In this document: positions 44,320-54,258 of the stretch, in pieces
Numbering within the stretch: the first letter of the stretch is position 1
Layout: each line of letters opens with the position of its first letter
From: Oenococcus kitaharae DSM 17330
GTDB taxonomy: Bacteria > Bacillota > Bacilli > Lactobacillales > Lactobacillaceae
Reading direction: 5' to 3'
Assembly (NCBI RefSeq): GCF_000241055.1
Contig: NZ_CM001398.1
Span: 531,190 to 595,189 of the forward strand
DNA: 64,000 nucleotides
The notes under the pieces: generated by a model
Told to the model about the DNA's origin: nothing
The model's database searches: none
Seen by the model: only the letters and a program-made list of their open reading frames with translations
Position numbers and translations under genes: made by a program

Positions 44320-45750
44320 ATGAAAGATCAATTTTTAGGAACTTCCTGTACGACGATTTTGGTCGGCAAAAAGGCCAGTTATGATGGGTCAACAATCGTT
44401 GCGAGAACAGAAGATTCTGGTAATGGCAGCTTTGAGGCTAAAAAATTTATTGTCGTTAAGCCTGAAGATCAAGTTAAACATTATGTTTCCAAGATCTCTA
44501 AAGTGGCGATTGATTTGCCTGACAAAGCATTGCGCTATACAGCAACTCCCAACGCTGTCCAAGATGAAGGCATTTGGGGCGAGGCCGGCATTAATTCTGA
44601 TAATGTTGCGATGAGTGCAACGGAGACGATTACAACTAACGAACGTGTACTGGGTGCTGATCCAATGGTGGCCGCTGGTATTGGCGAAGAAGACCTATTG
44701 ACAATTGTGCTGCCTTATATTCATTCTGCTAAAGAAGGCGTTCAGCGTTTAGGTGCGCTCTTAGAGAAATATGGTACTTATGAACGCAACGGCATCGCTT
44801 TTTCTGATGTTAATGATATTTGGTTTTTGGAGACGATTGGCGGCCATCACTGGCTGGCACAGCGTGTTCCCGACGATCATTATGTGACGGTTCCTAACCA
44901 GTTAGGTATTCAGGACGTGGATTTTGATGATCCTGACAATTTTATGTATTCAGATGATCTGCCAAAATTTATTGAAGACAACCATTTGAATTTGTCTTTG
45001 GATGGCAAAGTCAACAGCCGTCTTACTTTTGGTTCGCATGCTGATATTGATCACCATTACAACACGCCGCGTGCCTGGTTTATCCAAAAGTTTTTGACAC
45101 CAAATATTGATCAGGAGCCCATGAGCGACAATATTCCCTTTGCTCAAAAGCCTTTTCGCAAGATTACGATTGAAGATGTGAAATACGTGTTGTCAAGTCA
45201 TTATCAAGACACACCTTATGATCCTTATGGTACAACGGGAACTGAAGCCCAAAAGCATCTTTTCCGTCCAATCGGGATTAACCGTACCAGCGAGTTGTCG
45301 GTTTTGCAGATCCGTCCGGATCAGCCTGAAGGCAATCGGGCTGTTCAGTGGCTGGCTTATGGATCAATGGCTTTTAACACTTTAATTCCTTTCTATACGA
45401 ATGTCGAAGATACGCCGGATTATGTAAAAAATACGACTGCACGTGTCAGTTCTGAGAATTTTTATTGGGCAAACCGAATTATCGCGGCTTTGGCAGATCC
45501 CCATTATCATGATGTCGTTGCTGATTTGGAGCGTTACCAGGAACTGACATTAAGTTTGGGGCACGAGAATCTTCTGGATGCCGACAAAGCAGCTGTTAAT
45601 AAGACTGGCCAGGCCTTGACTGATGCTCTAGCGGCAGCAAACAACGAGATCAGCGATGCCGTGAAAAAAGAGACTGAAGATCTCTTGGATAAAGTGTTGT
45701 TCACTGTTTCGAATCTGATGACAAATAAATTTGCCCGCAGTGACAATTAA
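44320..45750 (+). CDS. pepDA: dipeptidase A, C69 family
   Basis: A 476-residue Ntn-hydrolase dipeptidase, a broad cytoplasmic dipeptidase of lactic acid bacteria. The nucleophile is the cysteine in [23 protein letters not shown] (Cys10), which normally becomes N-terminal on autoprocessing; ARTEDSG and [13 protein letters not shown] also fit. AAGGAG ribosome site. Single gene with terminator at 45794. Confidence 0.95.
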   Translation: MKDQFLGTSCTTILVGKKASYDGSTIVARTEDSGNGSFEAKKFIVVKPEDQVKHYVSKISKVAIDLPDKALRYTATPNAVQDEGIWGEAGINSDNVAMSATETITTNERVLGADPMVAAGIGEEDLLTIVLPYIHSAKEGVQRLGALLEKYGTYERNGIAFSDVNDIWFLETIGGHHWLAQRVPDDHYVTVPNQLGIQDVDFDDPDNFMYSDDLPKFIEDNHLNLSLDGKVNSRLTFGSHADIDHHYNTPRAWFIQKFLTPNIDQEPMSDNIPFAQKPFRKITIEDVKYVLSSHYQDTPYDPYGTTGTEAQKHLFRPIGINRTSELSVLQIRPDQPEGNRAVQWLAYGSMAFNTLIPFYTNVEDTPDYVKNTTARVSSENFYWANRIIAALADPHYHDVVADLERYQELTLSLGHENLLDADKAAVNKTGQALTDALAAANNEISDAVKKETEDLLDKVLFTVSNLMTNKFARSDN

Positions 45751-45793
45751 ACTGCCGCATTTTATAGAATTCTTATTTCAGAGTAAAATTAAG

Positions 45794-45819
45794 TCGGAGC
45801 AATTTGCTTCGATTTTTTT
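45794..45819 (+). terminator. terminator of pepDA
   Basis: TCGGAGCA / TGCTTCGA plus seven T. A TAAAAT box (45784-45789) just upstream would start transcription for the next gene inside this hairpin, so its real promoter is unclear. Confidence 0.75.
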
Positions 45820-45836
45820 GCCTAGGAGGTATTTTA

Positions 45837-46799
45837 ATGAAACAAATAGAACTAGGACAATCCGCTTTAAAGGCCAGCCAGATCGCTTTAGGTGTAATGC
45901 GCATCAATGAGCGTGATGCCAAACAAGCCGTGGAAACAGTTTCGGCTGCGCTTGATGCAGGCATCAACTATTTTGATACAGCCGATATTTACGGTAACGG
46001 CCGATCATCAACAATTTTTGGTCAGGCACTCAAAGACGCTGGTGTTGACCGTGATAAGATCTTTATTCAGACCAAGGCCGGCATCATCTTAAAAGATGGT
46101 CAGATTAATGGTGATGGTTTTAAGGGCCTGCGTTATGACTTTTCTCGTGATCATTTGATTTCTGCTGTCGATATCGAATTACAGCGCCTTCAGACGGATC
46201 ATGTCGATTTTCTGCTGCTGCATCGTCCAGATACATTAATGGAACCTAGTGAAATTGCCGAAGCTTTTAGTCAATTGGAAGCTTCTGGCAAAGTGCTGCA
46301 TTTTGGTGTTTCCAACTTCACGCCTTACGATGTTGACCTGCTCCAGCAGGCATTGAGTCAACGCTTGGAGGTTAATCAATTGCAATTCGGCCTTGGCCAT
46401 GCTGATATGATTGCTGAAAACATCCAGATGAATATCAATGGCAAAGCAGAATTTGATACGCACGTGCGCACTTTTGATGTGCTGACTTATTCGCGTCTGC
46501 ACAAGATGACAATTCAGGCATGGTCGCCATTCCAGTATGGGATGTTTGCCGGTGTCTTTATTGATAATCCAAAATTCCAGCCTTTAAACGATGAACTTCA
46601 GACTTTGGCCGATAAATACGGTGTGACAAAAAATGGTATCGCAACTGCTTGGATTTTGAAGCACCCAGCCAGGATTCAAGCAATCCTCGGCAGTATGTCG
46701 CCTAATCACATTAAAGAGATGGCTGATGTTGACAAAGTGCATCTCACAAATCAGGAATGGTACGACTTGTATCAAACTGCTGGTTATCCGCTTCCATAA
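45837..46799 (+). CDS. aldo/keto reductase (YdhF-like)
   Basis: A 320-residue aldo/keto reductase with the catalytic tetrad: Asp and Tyr in YFDTADIYGNG (about 45-55), Lys in IFIQTKAGI (about 75), His in FLLLHRPD (about 118). The NADPH-binding GSMSPNHI lies near the C-terminus. The best relatives are the YdhF/YcsN oxidoreductases of unknown substrate. ATG 45837 is fixed by an AGGAGG site; an in-frame start 33 nt upstream overlaps the terminator. Confidence 0.92.
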   Translation: MKQIELGQSALKASQIALGVMRINERDAKQAVETVSAALDAGINYFDTADIYGNGRSSTIFGQALKDAGVDRDKIFIQTKAGIILKDGQINGDGFKGLRYDFSRDHLISAVDIELQRLQTDHVDFLLLHRPDTLMEPSEIAEAFSQLEASGKVLHFGVSNFTPYDVDLLQQALSQRLEVNQLQFGLGHADMIAENIQMNINGKAEFDTHVRTFDVLTYSRLHKMTIQAWSPFQYGMFAGVFIDNPKFQPLNDELQTLADKYGVTKNGIATAWILKHPARIQAILGSMSPNHIKEMADVDKVHLTNQEWYDLYQTAGYPLP

Positions 46800-46815
46800 T
46801 TTAAAAAAATATTTG

Positions 46816-46849
46816 AAAACTTCCTAGTTTCTGATTGGGAAGTTTTTTT
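46816..46849 (+). terminator. terminator of the aldo/keto reductase gene
   Basis: AAAACTTCC / GGAAGTTTT with a T-run. Confidence 0.8.
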
Positions 46850-46917
46850 ATTAGTCTATTTTAGTTGGTATTATTACATAAAGATTACAAATGTCATATA
46901 AATGTAAATCTAAGCGC

Positions 46918-46947
46918 TTTACTAAACATTTAGTAAACAAATATTAT
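46918..46947 (+). promoter_or_regulatory. operator/promoter of the alpha-galactoside operon
   Basis: TTTACTAAACATTTAGTAAA (46918-46937) is a perfect 9+9 palindrome with a 2-bp centre. It covers the -35 region and spacer of a promoter with TATTAT at 46942-46947. The LacI-type regulator of the operon is the likely ligand, although the centre is CA rather than CG. Confidence 0.65.
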
Positions 46948-46976
46948 GTAATTGCAGTTTTTAAAGGAGACACAGC

Positions 46977-49172
46977 ATGATCACATTTGATGAGAGTACA
47001 CAAGTTTTTCATTTACATAACCAGCAGATTTCCTATTTAATGTCGGTGGAAGAGGGCAATCTGTTAGCTCACCTTTACTTCGGGAAAGCCGTCAGCCATT
47101 ACGCTGGGGAACGTGCTTATCCTCGCCGCGACCGAGGTTTTTCTGGCAACCTGCCCGATTCTTCAGAGCGGGATTATTCTAAAGATACGCTATTACAGGA
47201 ATGGTCCGGCAACAATACGGGCGATTATCGCGTGCCGGCCGTGATTATCCGTGATGAAAATGGTGCACGCCAGACAGATTTCCGTTACCAATCCTATCGA
47301 ATCGTCGCTGGAAAACCCGACCTGGAAAATTTGCCGCACAGTTATGTGGTTGACGATTCTGAGGCGCAGACCCTCATTATCACTTTGACTGATACAGCTT
47401 TGAATTGTGATCTGGCCTTAAGCTATACAATTTTTGATAATTGGGCCGTGATTGCGCGGGATGCCAAATTAATTAATCGCGGCAGCCATGTTCTACATAT
47501 CGAAAAAATTGCCAGCATGCAGATAGATTTTCCCAAACAAGATTTTCAAGTGATTTCTCTACCAGGTGCTCACGCACGCGAACGACAAGTTGAGCGACAA
47601 GAAGTCGGCCACGGCGTCACACAGTTTGAAAGCCGCCGCGGTACTTCCAGCCATCATATGAATCCTTTTATTGCTTTGGTTCATCCGGACACGACTGAAT
47701 TTGCTGGAGAAGCATTTGGCGTACAGCTTGTCTACTCCGGCAATCACCAAGAGACACTGGAGCGCGATTACATCGATCAGACGCGTGTGCTGGCTGGCAT
47801 TAACGAGTACGATTTTGATTGGAAATTGTCGCCAAAAGATGTTTTTCAGACACCCGAAGCTTTACTGGTCTATTCTGACCAAGGCCTAAACGGCATGTCA
47901 AACACCTATCATCATCTTTTGCGCGAACGGGTGGCGCGCGGCAAGTATCAATATGCTAAACGCCCGATTGTGATTAACAACTGGGAAGCAACTTTCTTTG
48001 ACTTTGATAGCAGCAAGATCCAGGAAATTTTGAATAACGCGGCTCCGTTGGGCATCGAAATGTTTGTCTTGGACGATGGCTGGTTTGGCCACCGTGATGA
48101 TGATAATTCCAGTCTTGGTGATTGGTTTGAACATGCTCATAAATTGCAAGGCGGCTTAAAGGAAGTCAGCCGCCAGATTCACGACAAGAACATGCGCTTT
48201 GGTTTGTGGTTCGAGCCAGAAATGATCTCGACTGATTCGGATTTGTATCGTGCTCATCCAGACTACGCCTTGCAAGTGCCTGGACGCGGCAAGACTTTGT
48301 CACGAAATCAGTTAGTCTTGGATTTTTCGAGAAAAGAAGTTGTTGACAACATTTTTCATCAAATGGTCAAAATTCTAGATAATGTCAAAGTTGACTACAT
48401 CAAGTGGGATATGAACCGTCATCTGACCGAAGTGTATTCGGCGGCTTTGCCAGCTGATCAGCAAGGTGAAGTCAGTCACCGTTATACGCTGGGTGTTTAT
48501 GATTTGGCTGAAAGATTAATTGAAAGATATCCAGATATTCTTTTTGAAGGCTGTTCTGGCGGTGGCGGCCGTTTTGATGCCGGGATGCTGTACTATTTCC
48601 CTCAATCTTGGGCCTCTGACAACACGGATGCTGTCGCAAGATTAAAAATACAGACCGGTACTTCTCTGGCTTATCCGATGTCGAGTATGACCGCACATGT
48701 GTCCGTGTCGCCTAATCAGCAGACTGGACGTGCCACGAGTTTTGAGATGCGCGGGGATGTTGCTATGTCAGGCGTCTTTGGTTATGAATTGGATTTAGCC
48801 AAACTCACTGATGCTGAAAAAGAGATCGTTAAAAAACAGGTTGCTTTTTATAAAGAGCACCGTCAATTAATTCAATATGGCGACTTTATCCGGATTAAGT
48901 CGGCTTTTAAAGGCAATGATTTTGCCTGGGAATTTGTTTCCAAAGATAAATCCGAAGCGCTCCTATTCAGATTCAAGCTGATGTCTTTGGCTCAACCGGA
49001 ATTTACACTGACAAAAATGGCTGGATTGGATCCGAAAATTGTTTATGAAGATGAAAAAGGTCATTCCTATGGCGGCGATGAGCTGATGTCGATTGGTTTT
49101 TACGATGTGCCGCTAGAAGCAGCTGATTGGACGAGCAAAGTGGATTACTTTGCAGCAAAGGAACGAGCATGA
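46977..49172 (+). CDS. aga: alpha-galactosidase, GH36
   Basis: A 731-residue GH36 alpha-galactosidase that removes galactose from melibiose, raffinose and stachyose. The catalytic nucleophile is in YIKWDMNRHL (about 479), the acid/base in WASDNTDA (about 545), and VLDDGWFGHRDDD (about 363) lines the galactose pocket; an N-terminal beta-sandwich (1-330) precedes. No signal peptide, so it works on imported sugar. AAGGAG site. First gene of the operon, overlapping the permease gene by 4 nt. Confidence 0.95.
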   Translation: MITFDESTQVFHLHNQQISYLMSVEEGNLLAHLYFGKAVSHYAGERAYPRRDRGFSGNLPDSSERDYSKDTLLQEWSGNNTGDYRVPAVIIRDENGARQTDFRYQSYRIVAGKPDLENLPHSYVVDDSEAQTLIITLTDTALNCDLALSYTIFDNWAVIARDAKLINRGSHVLHIEKIASMQIDFPKQDFQVISLPGAHARERQVERQEVGHGVTQFESRRGTSSHHMNPFIALVHPDTTEFAGEAFGVQLVYSGNHQETLERDYIDQTRVLAGINEYDFDWKLSPKDVFQTPEALLVYSDQGLNGMSNTYHHLLRERVARGKYQYAKRPIVINNWEATFFDFDSSKIQEILNNAAPLGIEMFVLDDGWFGHRDDDNSSLGDWFEHAHKLQGGLKEVSRQIHDKNMRFGLWFEPEMISTDSDLYRAHPDYALQVPGRGKTLSRNQLVLDFSRKEVVDNIFHQMVKILDNVKVDYIKWDMNRHLTEVYSAALPADQQGEVSHRYTLGVYDLAERLIERYPDILFEGCSGGGGRFDAGMLYYFPQSWASDNTDAVARLKIQTGTSLAYPMSSMTAHVSVSPNQQTGRATSFEMRGDVAMSGVFGYELDLAKLTDAEKEIVKKQVAFYKEHRQLIQYGDFIRIKSAFKGNDFAWEFVSKDKSEALLFRFKLMSLAQPEFTLTKMAGLDPKIVYEDEKGHSYGGDELMSIGFYDVPLEAADWTSKVDYFAAKERA

Positions 49173-50566
49173 AAAATTTTAAATCTTCTTTCGCATATGG
49201 ATTAGGTGCTTTTGGCCATGACGCTTTTTACGGCATGTTAAACGGCTACCTGATCATGTTTGTCACCAGTGTCTTATTTGCCGGCGGATCAAAAACCTAT
49301 ATGGCACAAATGATTGCCGCTGTGGCGCTGATTATTACCGTGGTGCGTATTGTGGAACTGTTCATGGATCCTCTGCTTGGCGGTATGATCGATTCCATCC
49401 ATACCAAACACAGCAAATATGCGCCCTGGATCGCTGGTATGGCGACAATTTCAGCTGTCCTGTCCTTATTGGTTTTTTCAAACTTGTTTGGTCTGTCAAC
49501 ATCGAACGGACCGCTTTATCTGACAATTTTTGCGGTTATCTTCACGGTATTTTACATTTCGTATTCGATCAAAGACATTGCCTTTTGGGGGATGCTGCCA
49601 GCATTAAGTACCAGTTCCGATGGTCGCGGCGTGATTGCGACTTTCGCTAGAATTGGCTCAACTGTTGGTGGTAACGCTGTTGCTTTAATTTATGTTTACG
49701 TGCTCACGCTATTCTCAGGGTCATCGACATTTAATCAGCGAGGCTGGACTGGCTTTATCCTCTTAATTGCCGCAGTGCAATTAATTGGCGCATATGCAGC
49801 GGCCCTAATGACAAAAGAAGATAAAAGTGTTGTGAACCATCCTGCTGAACATATGAAAATCTCTGCGGTGTTCAAAACTTTGGCAAAAAATGACCAGCTT
49901 TTGTGGATGGCACTTTCATATTTGATCTTTGCCTTTGGCAACAATATTTTCAATAATTTAATGATTTACTTCTTCAGATACATCCTTAATGCACAGGATA
50001 TGTGGAAATATGTTGGCCTGATTGGTATGGCCACAGGGTTTGTATCGATTGTGTCTTTCCCGTTAATTTCCAAGTTTTTAAAACGGCGTCAGATCATGAT
50101 TACCGGTATTTTGGCGATTGCCTTATCTTTTATTGTCTTTCTCTTTGCAAGAAATTCACTTCTGGCGCTTGGCGCTTATGTGATCTTTGATCTCGCCAAC
50201 CCTCTGGTCTTTATGATTGTTGTCCTCGTAATTTCCGATTCCGTTGAATATGGTCAGCTAAAGACTGGCAGCCGTTCAGAAGCAGCCACTTCCTCAATTC
50301 GTCCGATGGTTGATAAATTCGGCGGCGCTATTGGCGGTGTGGTAACTGGATTTGTGGCAACATCGTTAGGCATGACTGGTAATACAACAGCCAAAGACAT
50401 CCCGGCTTCGGCTGATCTGACTTTTAGAGTGATTACCTTTGTTATTCCGGCTATCCTGGCAATTATTTTCTTGATTATTTACATGAGCAAGGTTAAATTA
50501 ACCGAAGCCAAACACGATGAAATCGTCAAAGAATTGGCTGTCCAAGCTCAGCAAGGAGGCAAATAA
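49169..50566 (+). CDS. GPH-family sugar:cation symporter
   Basis: A 465-residue symporter of the glycoside-pentoside-hexuronide family with 12 spans (MelB, LacS membrane domain, XynT relatives). FAYGLGAFGHDAFYGML at the start and RIVELFMDPLLGGMIDS in span 2 are typical. It lacks the C-terminal IIA domain found in LacS. In context it imports melibiose or raffinose. ATG 49169 lies inside the end of aga with a weak ribosome site (AGGAACGAGC). Confidence 0.9.
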   Translation: MKNFKSSFAYGLGAFGHDAFYGMLNGYLIMFVTSVLFAGGSKTYMAQMIAAVALIITVVRIVELFMDPLLGGMIDSIHTKHSKYAPWIAGMATISAVLSLLVFSNLFGLSTSNGPLYLTIFAVIFTVFYISYSIKDIAFWGMLPALSTSSDGRGVIATFARIGSTVGGNAVALIYVYVLTLFSGSSTFNQRGWTGFILLIAAVQLIGAYAAALMTKEDKSVVNHPAEHMKISAVFKTLAKNDQLLWMALSYLIFAFGNNIFNNLMIYFFRYILNAQDMWKYVGLIGMATGFVSIVSFPLISKFLKRRQIMITGILAIALSFIVFLFARNSLLALGAYVIFDLANPLVFMIVVLVISDSVEYGQLKTGSRSEAATSSIRPMVDKFGGAIGGVVTGFVATSLGMTGNTTAKDIPASADLTFRVITFVIPAILAIIFLIIYMSKVKLTEAKHDEIVKELAVQAQQGGK

Positions 50567-50817
50567 TGGATCGCGCGTTAGATAAAGATAATTTACAAAT
50601 TAAGCCTGACTCTTTTGCTCAAGCAGCAGTGTCAGCTAATAAGCGTTTGAAAAAAGAAAACGATCTGCATTATTTAAAACATCAACTAAAACTGTATGTT
50701 GCCGCTGTTTATATGGCAGAGGACTTTAATCGGGCTGAAAGTGCCAGCAATAAAAAATTAAAACATGATCAAGTTAACCGCTTGCAGGAAAAACTGATTG
50801 AACGACGGCTGGATTGA
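50566..50817 (+). CDS. hypothetical 83-residue helical protein
   Basis: A small, highly charged protein (many Lys, Asp, Glu, Asn), predicted mainly alpha-helical with a hydrophobic patch YVAAVYMAEDFNRA at the centre. Excellent ribosome site AAGGAGG; the ATG overlaps the last base of the permease stop, so it belongs to the sugar operon. No family recognised. It may modulate the permease, but nothing in the sequence proves it. Confidence 0.7.
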   Translation: MDRALDKDNLQIKPDSFAQAAVSANKRLKKENDLHYLKHQLKLYVAAVYMAEDFNRAESASNKKLKHDQVNRLQEKLIERRLD

Positions 50818-50871
50818 AAATTCGGATTAGCAATACTTCTTTGATCGAGTAAAATTGGTGCAAGGAGATAT

Positions 50872-51924
50872 ATGGCCAGTATTCGTGATGTCGCTAAATT
50901 GGCCGGTTTTAGTCCGGCAACCGTTTCAAGAATTTTAAATCAAGATACAACATTATCTGTCAAACAATCGACCAAAGACAAAGTGCGTCTGTCGGCTAAC
51001 CAGCTGGGATATATCGCTAAAGAAGCCGACCGTTCTCAGACCTATGAACGTTCTAAGCTGACAATCGCTGTTTTGGATACTGTCTCAGAGGCACAAGAGC
51101 TGGATGACCCTTATTTTGCCGATATTCGCCGTGGCATTGAGGAGCAGGCACAGCATGATTTATTTAAACTATCCCGCGTGATTTATAGTGGTGAAATCAC
51201 ACAAGATCTGCCTTCTTTTAAAAGTTTTGGCCGAGTTCTTGTAATCGGCACCTTTTCTGCGGACCTGCTAAAAAGAATTCAAACAGAAAATATCAACATG
51301 GTTGTTATTTCTGATGTTCCAACGGATCGCCAAATTGATACTATTCGACCGGATTTCGATATACAGACCGATGAGGTATTGGACCATCTGCATAAATTAG
51401 GGCATTCTAAAATTGCTTTCATTGGCGGCAGTGTCGATGCCGTGAATGCTGATGGCCAGGTACTGTACAAAAATGATGATCTGCGCTTGCTGGCGTATAA
51501 AAATTGGATGCAGCGTCATCATTTAGAGGATGATATGCAAATTTTGCTGACGGGCTGGAATACGATGAAAGCATATTTGGCAGTTAGTCAATTATTGAAA
51601 ACATTCTCTTTGCCTGACCTGCCTACTGCTTTGGTAGCAGCTTCTGATCCAATTGCAGTTGGTACCTATCGGGCGATTTTAAATGCTGGCTATAAAATTC
51701 CGAAGGATTTTTCCGTGACTTCTTTTGATGATATTGAAGCCGCTCAATACCTAGTGCCTGCTTTATCAAGCGTGCATCCGGCGAGCAAAGAGATTGGGCG
51801 CGAGGCCGTGCGGCTGATTCGTCAGCGCATTTTTGAACAACGGACAGCCGCTTTGCAGGTGATTGTGCCATCGGAATTTATTGAACGCGAGTCGATTGAC
51901 GGTGCGCGTCTGACAAATGTTTAA
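50872..51924 (+). CDS. LacI-family regulator of the alpha-galactoside/sucrose genes
   Basis: A 350-residue LacI/GalR repressor: DNA-binding domain at 1-60 (SIRDVAKLAGFSPATVSRILNQDTTLSV, then ANQLGYIAK), sensor domain after that with AFIGGSVDAVNADG and FSVTSFDDIEAAQYLVPALSSV. AAGGAG site 5 nt before the ATG. It is cotranscribed with the permease and glycosidase; it resembles GalR/MsmR-type control of galactoside use, and the palindrome at 46918 is its presumed target. Confidence 0.9.
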   Translation: MASIRDVAKLAGFSPATVSRILNQDTTLSVKQSTKDKVRLSANQLGYIAKEADRSQTYERSKLTIAVLDTVSEAQELDDPYFADIRRGIEEQAQHDLFKLSRVIYSGEITQDLPSFKSFGRVLVIGTFSADLLKRIQTENINMVVISDVPTDRQIDTIRPDFDIQTDEVLDHLHKLGHSKIAFIGGSVDAVNADGQVLYKNDDLRLLAYKNWMQRHHLEDDMQILLTGWNTMKAYLAVSQLLKTFSLPDLPTALVAASDPIAVGTYRAILNAGYKIPKDFSVTSFDDIEAAQYLVPALSSVHPASKEIGREAVRLIRQRIFEQRTAALQVIVPSEFIERESIDGARLTNV

Positions 51925-51999
51925 TCGTTTAACAATTTTTCCTTTATAATAGTATGAGGGCCTGATTACGGGTACTATATCTAAAGTGGAGGGCTGATA

Positions 52000-53469
52000 A
52001 TGCCTGTGCAAAACAAAGCAATGCTGATAACTTATGCCGATTCAATGGGTCGGAATATTAAAGAACTGCAAGAGGTACTGACAACTTATATCGGGGATGC
52101 CATCGGTGGTATCCATCTGCTGCCTTTCTTCCCTTCAACGGGTGACCGCGGCTTTGCGCCATCCGACTATACACGCGTTGATTCAGCCTTTGGCGACTGG
52201 CGAGATGTTCAGGCTTTGGGCAAAAAATACTATTTGATGTTTGATTTTATGATTAATCATATTTCGCGCGAATCAGTGATGTATCAGGATTTTAAAGCCA
52301 AAAAAGATGCTTCAGTGTATCGGGATTTCTTCATTCGCTGGGAAAAATTCTGGCCACAAGGACGCCCCACTCAAGCTGATATTGATTTAATTTATAAGCG
52401 TAAAGATCGGGCGCCGATTCAGGAAATCACTTTTGCAGACGGCAGCCAGGAACATCTTTGGAACACTTTTGGCGATGAGCAGATTGATATTAATGTTAAT
52501 GCCGACAGCGCGAAAAAATTTATCAAAGAGACGTTGCTAGAGATGGTTCACCATGGCGCTGACTTGATTCGTTTGGATGCGTTTGCCTATGCAATCAAAA
52601 AAATCGATACGAATGATTTCTTTGTCGCACCGGAAATCTGGCAGCTGCTGGATTCAGTTCGTGACATTCTGACACCGCTGCAAGCTGAAATTCTGCCGGA
52701 AATTCATGAGCATTACACAATTCCGGCTAAGATTAACGCACACGGCTACTTTACGTATGACTTTGTTCTGCCTTTAGTCACACTTTATACGCTTTATTCC
52801 GGTAAGACAGCGCAATTGGCTAAATGGCTGAAGATGTCGCCCAAACGGCAATTTACGACTTTAGATACGCATGATGGTATCGGTGTCGTCGATGCTCGAG
52901 ATATTTTGACTGATGACGAGATTGCATATACTTCTAGCGAACTTTACAAAGTCGGAGCCAACGTGAAAAAGACATATTCATCCGCGGTTTACAATAATTT
53001 GGATATTTACCAGATTAATTCCACCTATTATTCAGCCTTGGGCAATGATGACAAAGCTTATCTGTTGGCGAGGATTTTCCAGATTTTTGCCCCTGGTATC
53101 CCGCAGATTTATTATGTCGGCTTGCTGGCTGGTGCCAATGATTTGGATTTGTTAGAGAGGACTAAGGAAGGCCGCAATATTAACCGCCATTATTACAGTC
53201 AAGATGAAGTTGCCAAAGAGGTTCAGCGGCCGGTTGTTAAAAAACTGCTTGAGCTGCTCAGCTGGCGCAATCAATTCGCTGCTTTCGATTTAGACGGTGA
53301 GATCACAGTCCAGACTGAGGGCGAGCAGACAATTCGGGTCAAACGCACTTCTACTGACGGCCGAGATACGGCTATCTTGCAAGCTAATGCGGCTGACAAG
53401 ACTTTCACGATTAAGGCTAATGACCAAATTATTTTTTCTGATGACGAAGCAGACAAAGTCCGATTGTAA
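52000..53469 (+). CDS. gtfA: sucrose phosphorylase, GH13
   Basis: A 489-residue GH13_18 enzyme cleaving sucrose with phosphate into glucose-1-phosphate and fructose. The nucleophile Asp lies in [10 protein letters not shown] (about 191), the acid/base Glu in LPEIHEHY (about 231), the third carboxylate in LDTHDGIGV (about 289). No signal peptide. Together with aga it lets the cell take raffinose apart completely: galactose, then sucrose to G1P and fructose, saving one ATP. It has its own TATAAT promoter in the 75 nt after the regulator and a GGAGGG site. Confidence 0.95.
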   Translation: MPVQNKAMLITYADSMGRNIKELQEVLTTYIGDAIGGIHLLPFFPSTGDRGFAPSDYTRVDSAFGDWRDVQALGKKYYLMFDFMINHISRESVMYQDFKAKKDASVYRDFFIRWEKFWPQGRPTQADIDLIYKRKDRAPIQEITFADGSQEHLWNTFGDEQIDINVNADSAKKFIKETLLEMVHHGADLIRLDAFAYAIKKIDTNDFFVAPEIWQLLDSVRDILTPLQAEILPEIHEHYTIPAKINAHGYFTYDFVLPLVTLYTLYSGKTAQLAKWLKMSPKRQFTTLDTHDGIGVVDARDILTDDEIAYTSSELYKVGANVKKTYSSAVYNNLDIYQINSTYYSALGNDDKAYLLARIFQIFAPGIPQIYYVGLLAGANDLDLLERTKEGRNINRHYYSQDEVAKEVQRPVVKKLLELLSWRNQFAAFDLDGEITVQTEGEQTIRVKRTSTDGRDTAILQANAADKTFTIKANDQIIFSDDEADKVRL

Positions 53470-53471
53470 AA

Positions 53472-53503
53472 TAAAAAAAACAACCATTACAGGTTGTTTT
53501 TTT
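53472..53503. terminator. bidirectional terminator
   Basis: AAACAACC / GGTTGTTT with long A- and T-runs, between convergent genes; its end touches the stop codon of the HD gene. Confidence 0.85.
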
Positions 53504-54161
53504 ATGCTTTCGATTCATATTCAGCGATATATTCATCGACAAATTCATGCATGAAATGGTCACGCTTTTGGCCAATCTGTTTGGCAGCAGGGGTATTTAG
53601 CGAAGCCTGCAGCTTAAAAAGTTTTTCGTAGAAATGGTTAAGGGTTGTCTGCTTATCATTACGATATTCAGCTTTATTTTGTAAATCGCGCGGCAGAATG
53701 TTGGGGTCATAGTCGACCCGATTGTGTTTAAAACCGTATTTAAAAGCTCGAATCACTGCAACCGCGCCAATGGCATCCAAGCGATCGGCATCCTGAACAA
53801 TCTGACCATTTAAATCAAGCGGTTTTGCTTGACCAAAAGTATTTGCCGACCAGGACATATTATCGATGATATAAAGAATCGGTTTCGGGTCAACTTGAAT
53901 GCTGAGGAGAAAATCAGCTGTTCTTCGTTTGGCACTGGCTGGATTGGCAAACAATTTCTCATCGTAGGTATCGTGTAAAGTCGCGGCTGCCAAGACAACG
54001 AACTCATCAGCACCTTTTTCTTGTTTTAAAATTTTGCGGGCCATTGCGACAACGCGATCAATATGGCTGCTGTCATGACCTGATTGATCATGATCTAGCA
54101 GTGTTTTCATGAAGTTATGAATTTTGTCTAGTTGATTTAGCTGCAGTGGATTCAGTACCAT
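53502..54161 (-). CDS. HD-domain phosphohydrolase (YedJ-like)
   Basis: A 219-residue HD hydrolase: HDSSHIDRVVAMA (about 24), the HD pair in AAATLHDTYDEKLF (about 58), DADRLDAIGAVAVIRAF (about 125). Members are metal-dependent phosphohydrolases of uncertain substrate. The start is taken at 54161 because TAGAAT (54174-54169) ends 7 nt upstream and no ribosome site exists; upstream in-frame methionines would overlap or precede that promoter. Confidence 0.85.
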   Translation of the reverse strand: MVLNPLQLNQLDKIHNFMKTLLDHDQSGHDSSHIDRVVAMARKILKQEKGADEFVVLAAATLHDTYDEKLFANPASAKRRTADFLLSIQVDPKPILYIIDNMSWSANTFGQAKPLDLNGQIVQDADRLDAIGAVAVIRAFKYGFKHNRVDYDPNILPRDLQNKAEYRNDKQTTLNHFYEKLFKLQASLNTPAAKQIGQKRDHFMHEFVDEYIAEYESKA

Positions 54162-54231
54162 ATTTTCCATTCTACACCGAAGCCTTGGGAGCCTGACTTG
54201 AAGAAAGTGCTGGACTAAGATAACATAAAAT

Positions 54232-54253
54232 ACATACCGACCGTTCGGTATGT
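54232..54253. promoter_or_regulatory. TetR-type operator
   Basis: ACATACCGA-CCGT-TCGGTATGT, a perfect 9+9 inverted repeat of the form common for TetR/AcrR repressors. It lies directly over the start region of the tetR-like gene, which suggests autoregulation. Confidence 0.8.
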
Positions 54254-54258
54254 ACCTC

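Noticed and set aside
46908-46923. cre box in front of aga (TAAGCGCTTTAC)
   Set aside because: Only the GCGC centre matches; several constrained positions on both strands do not fit the consensus.
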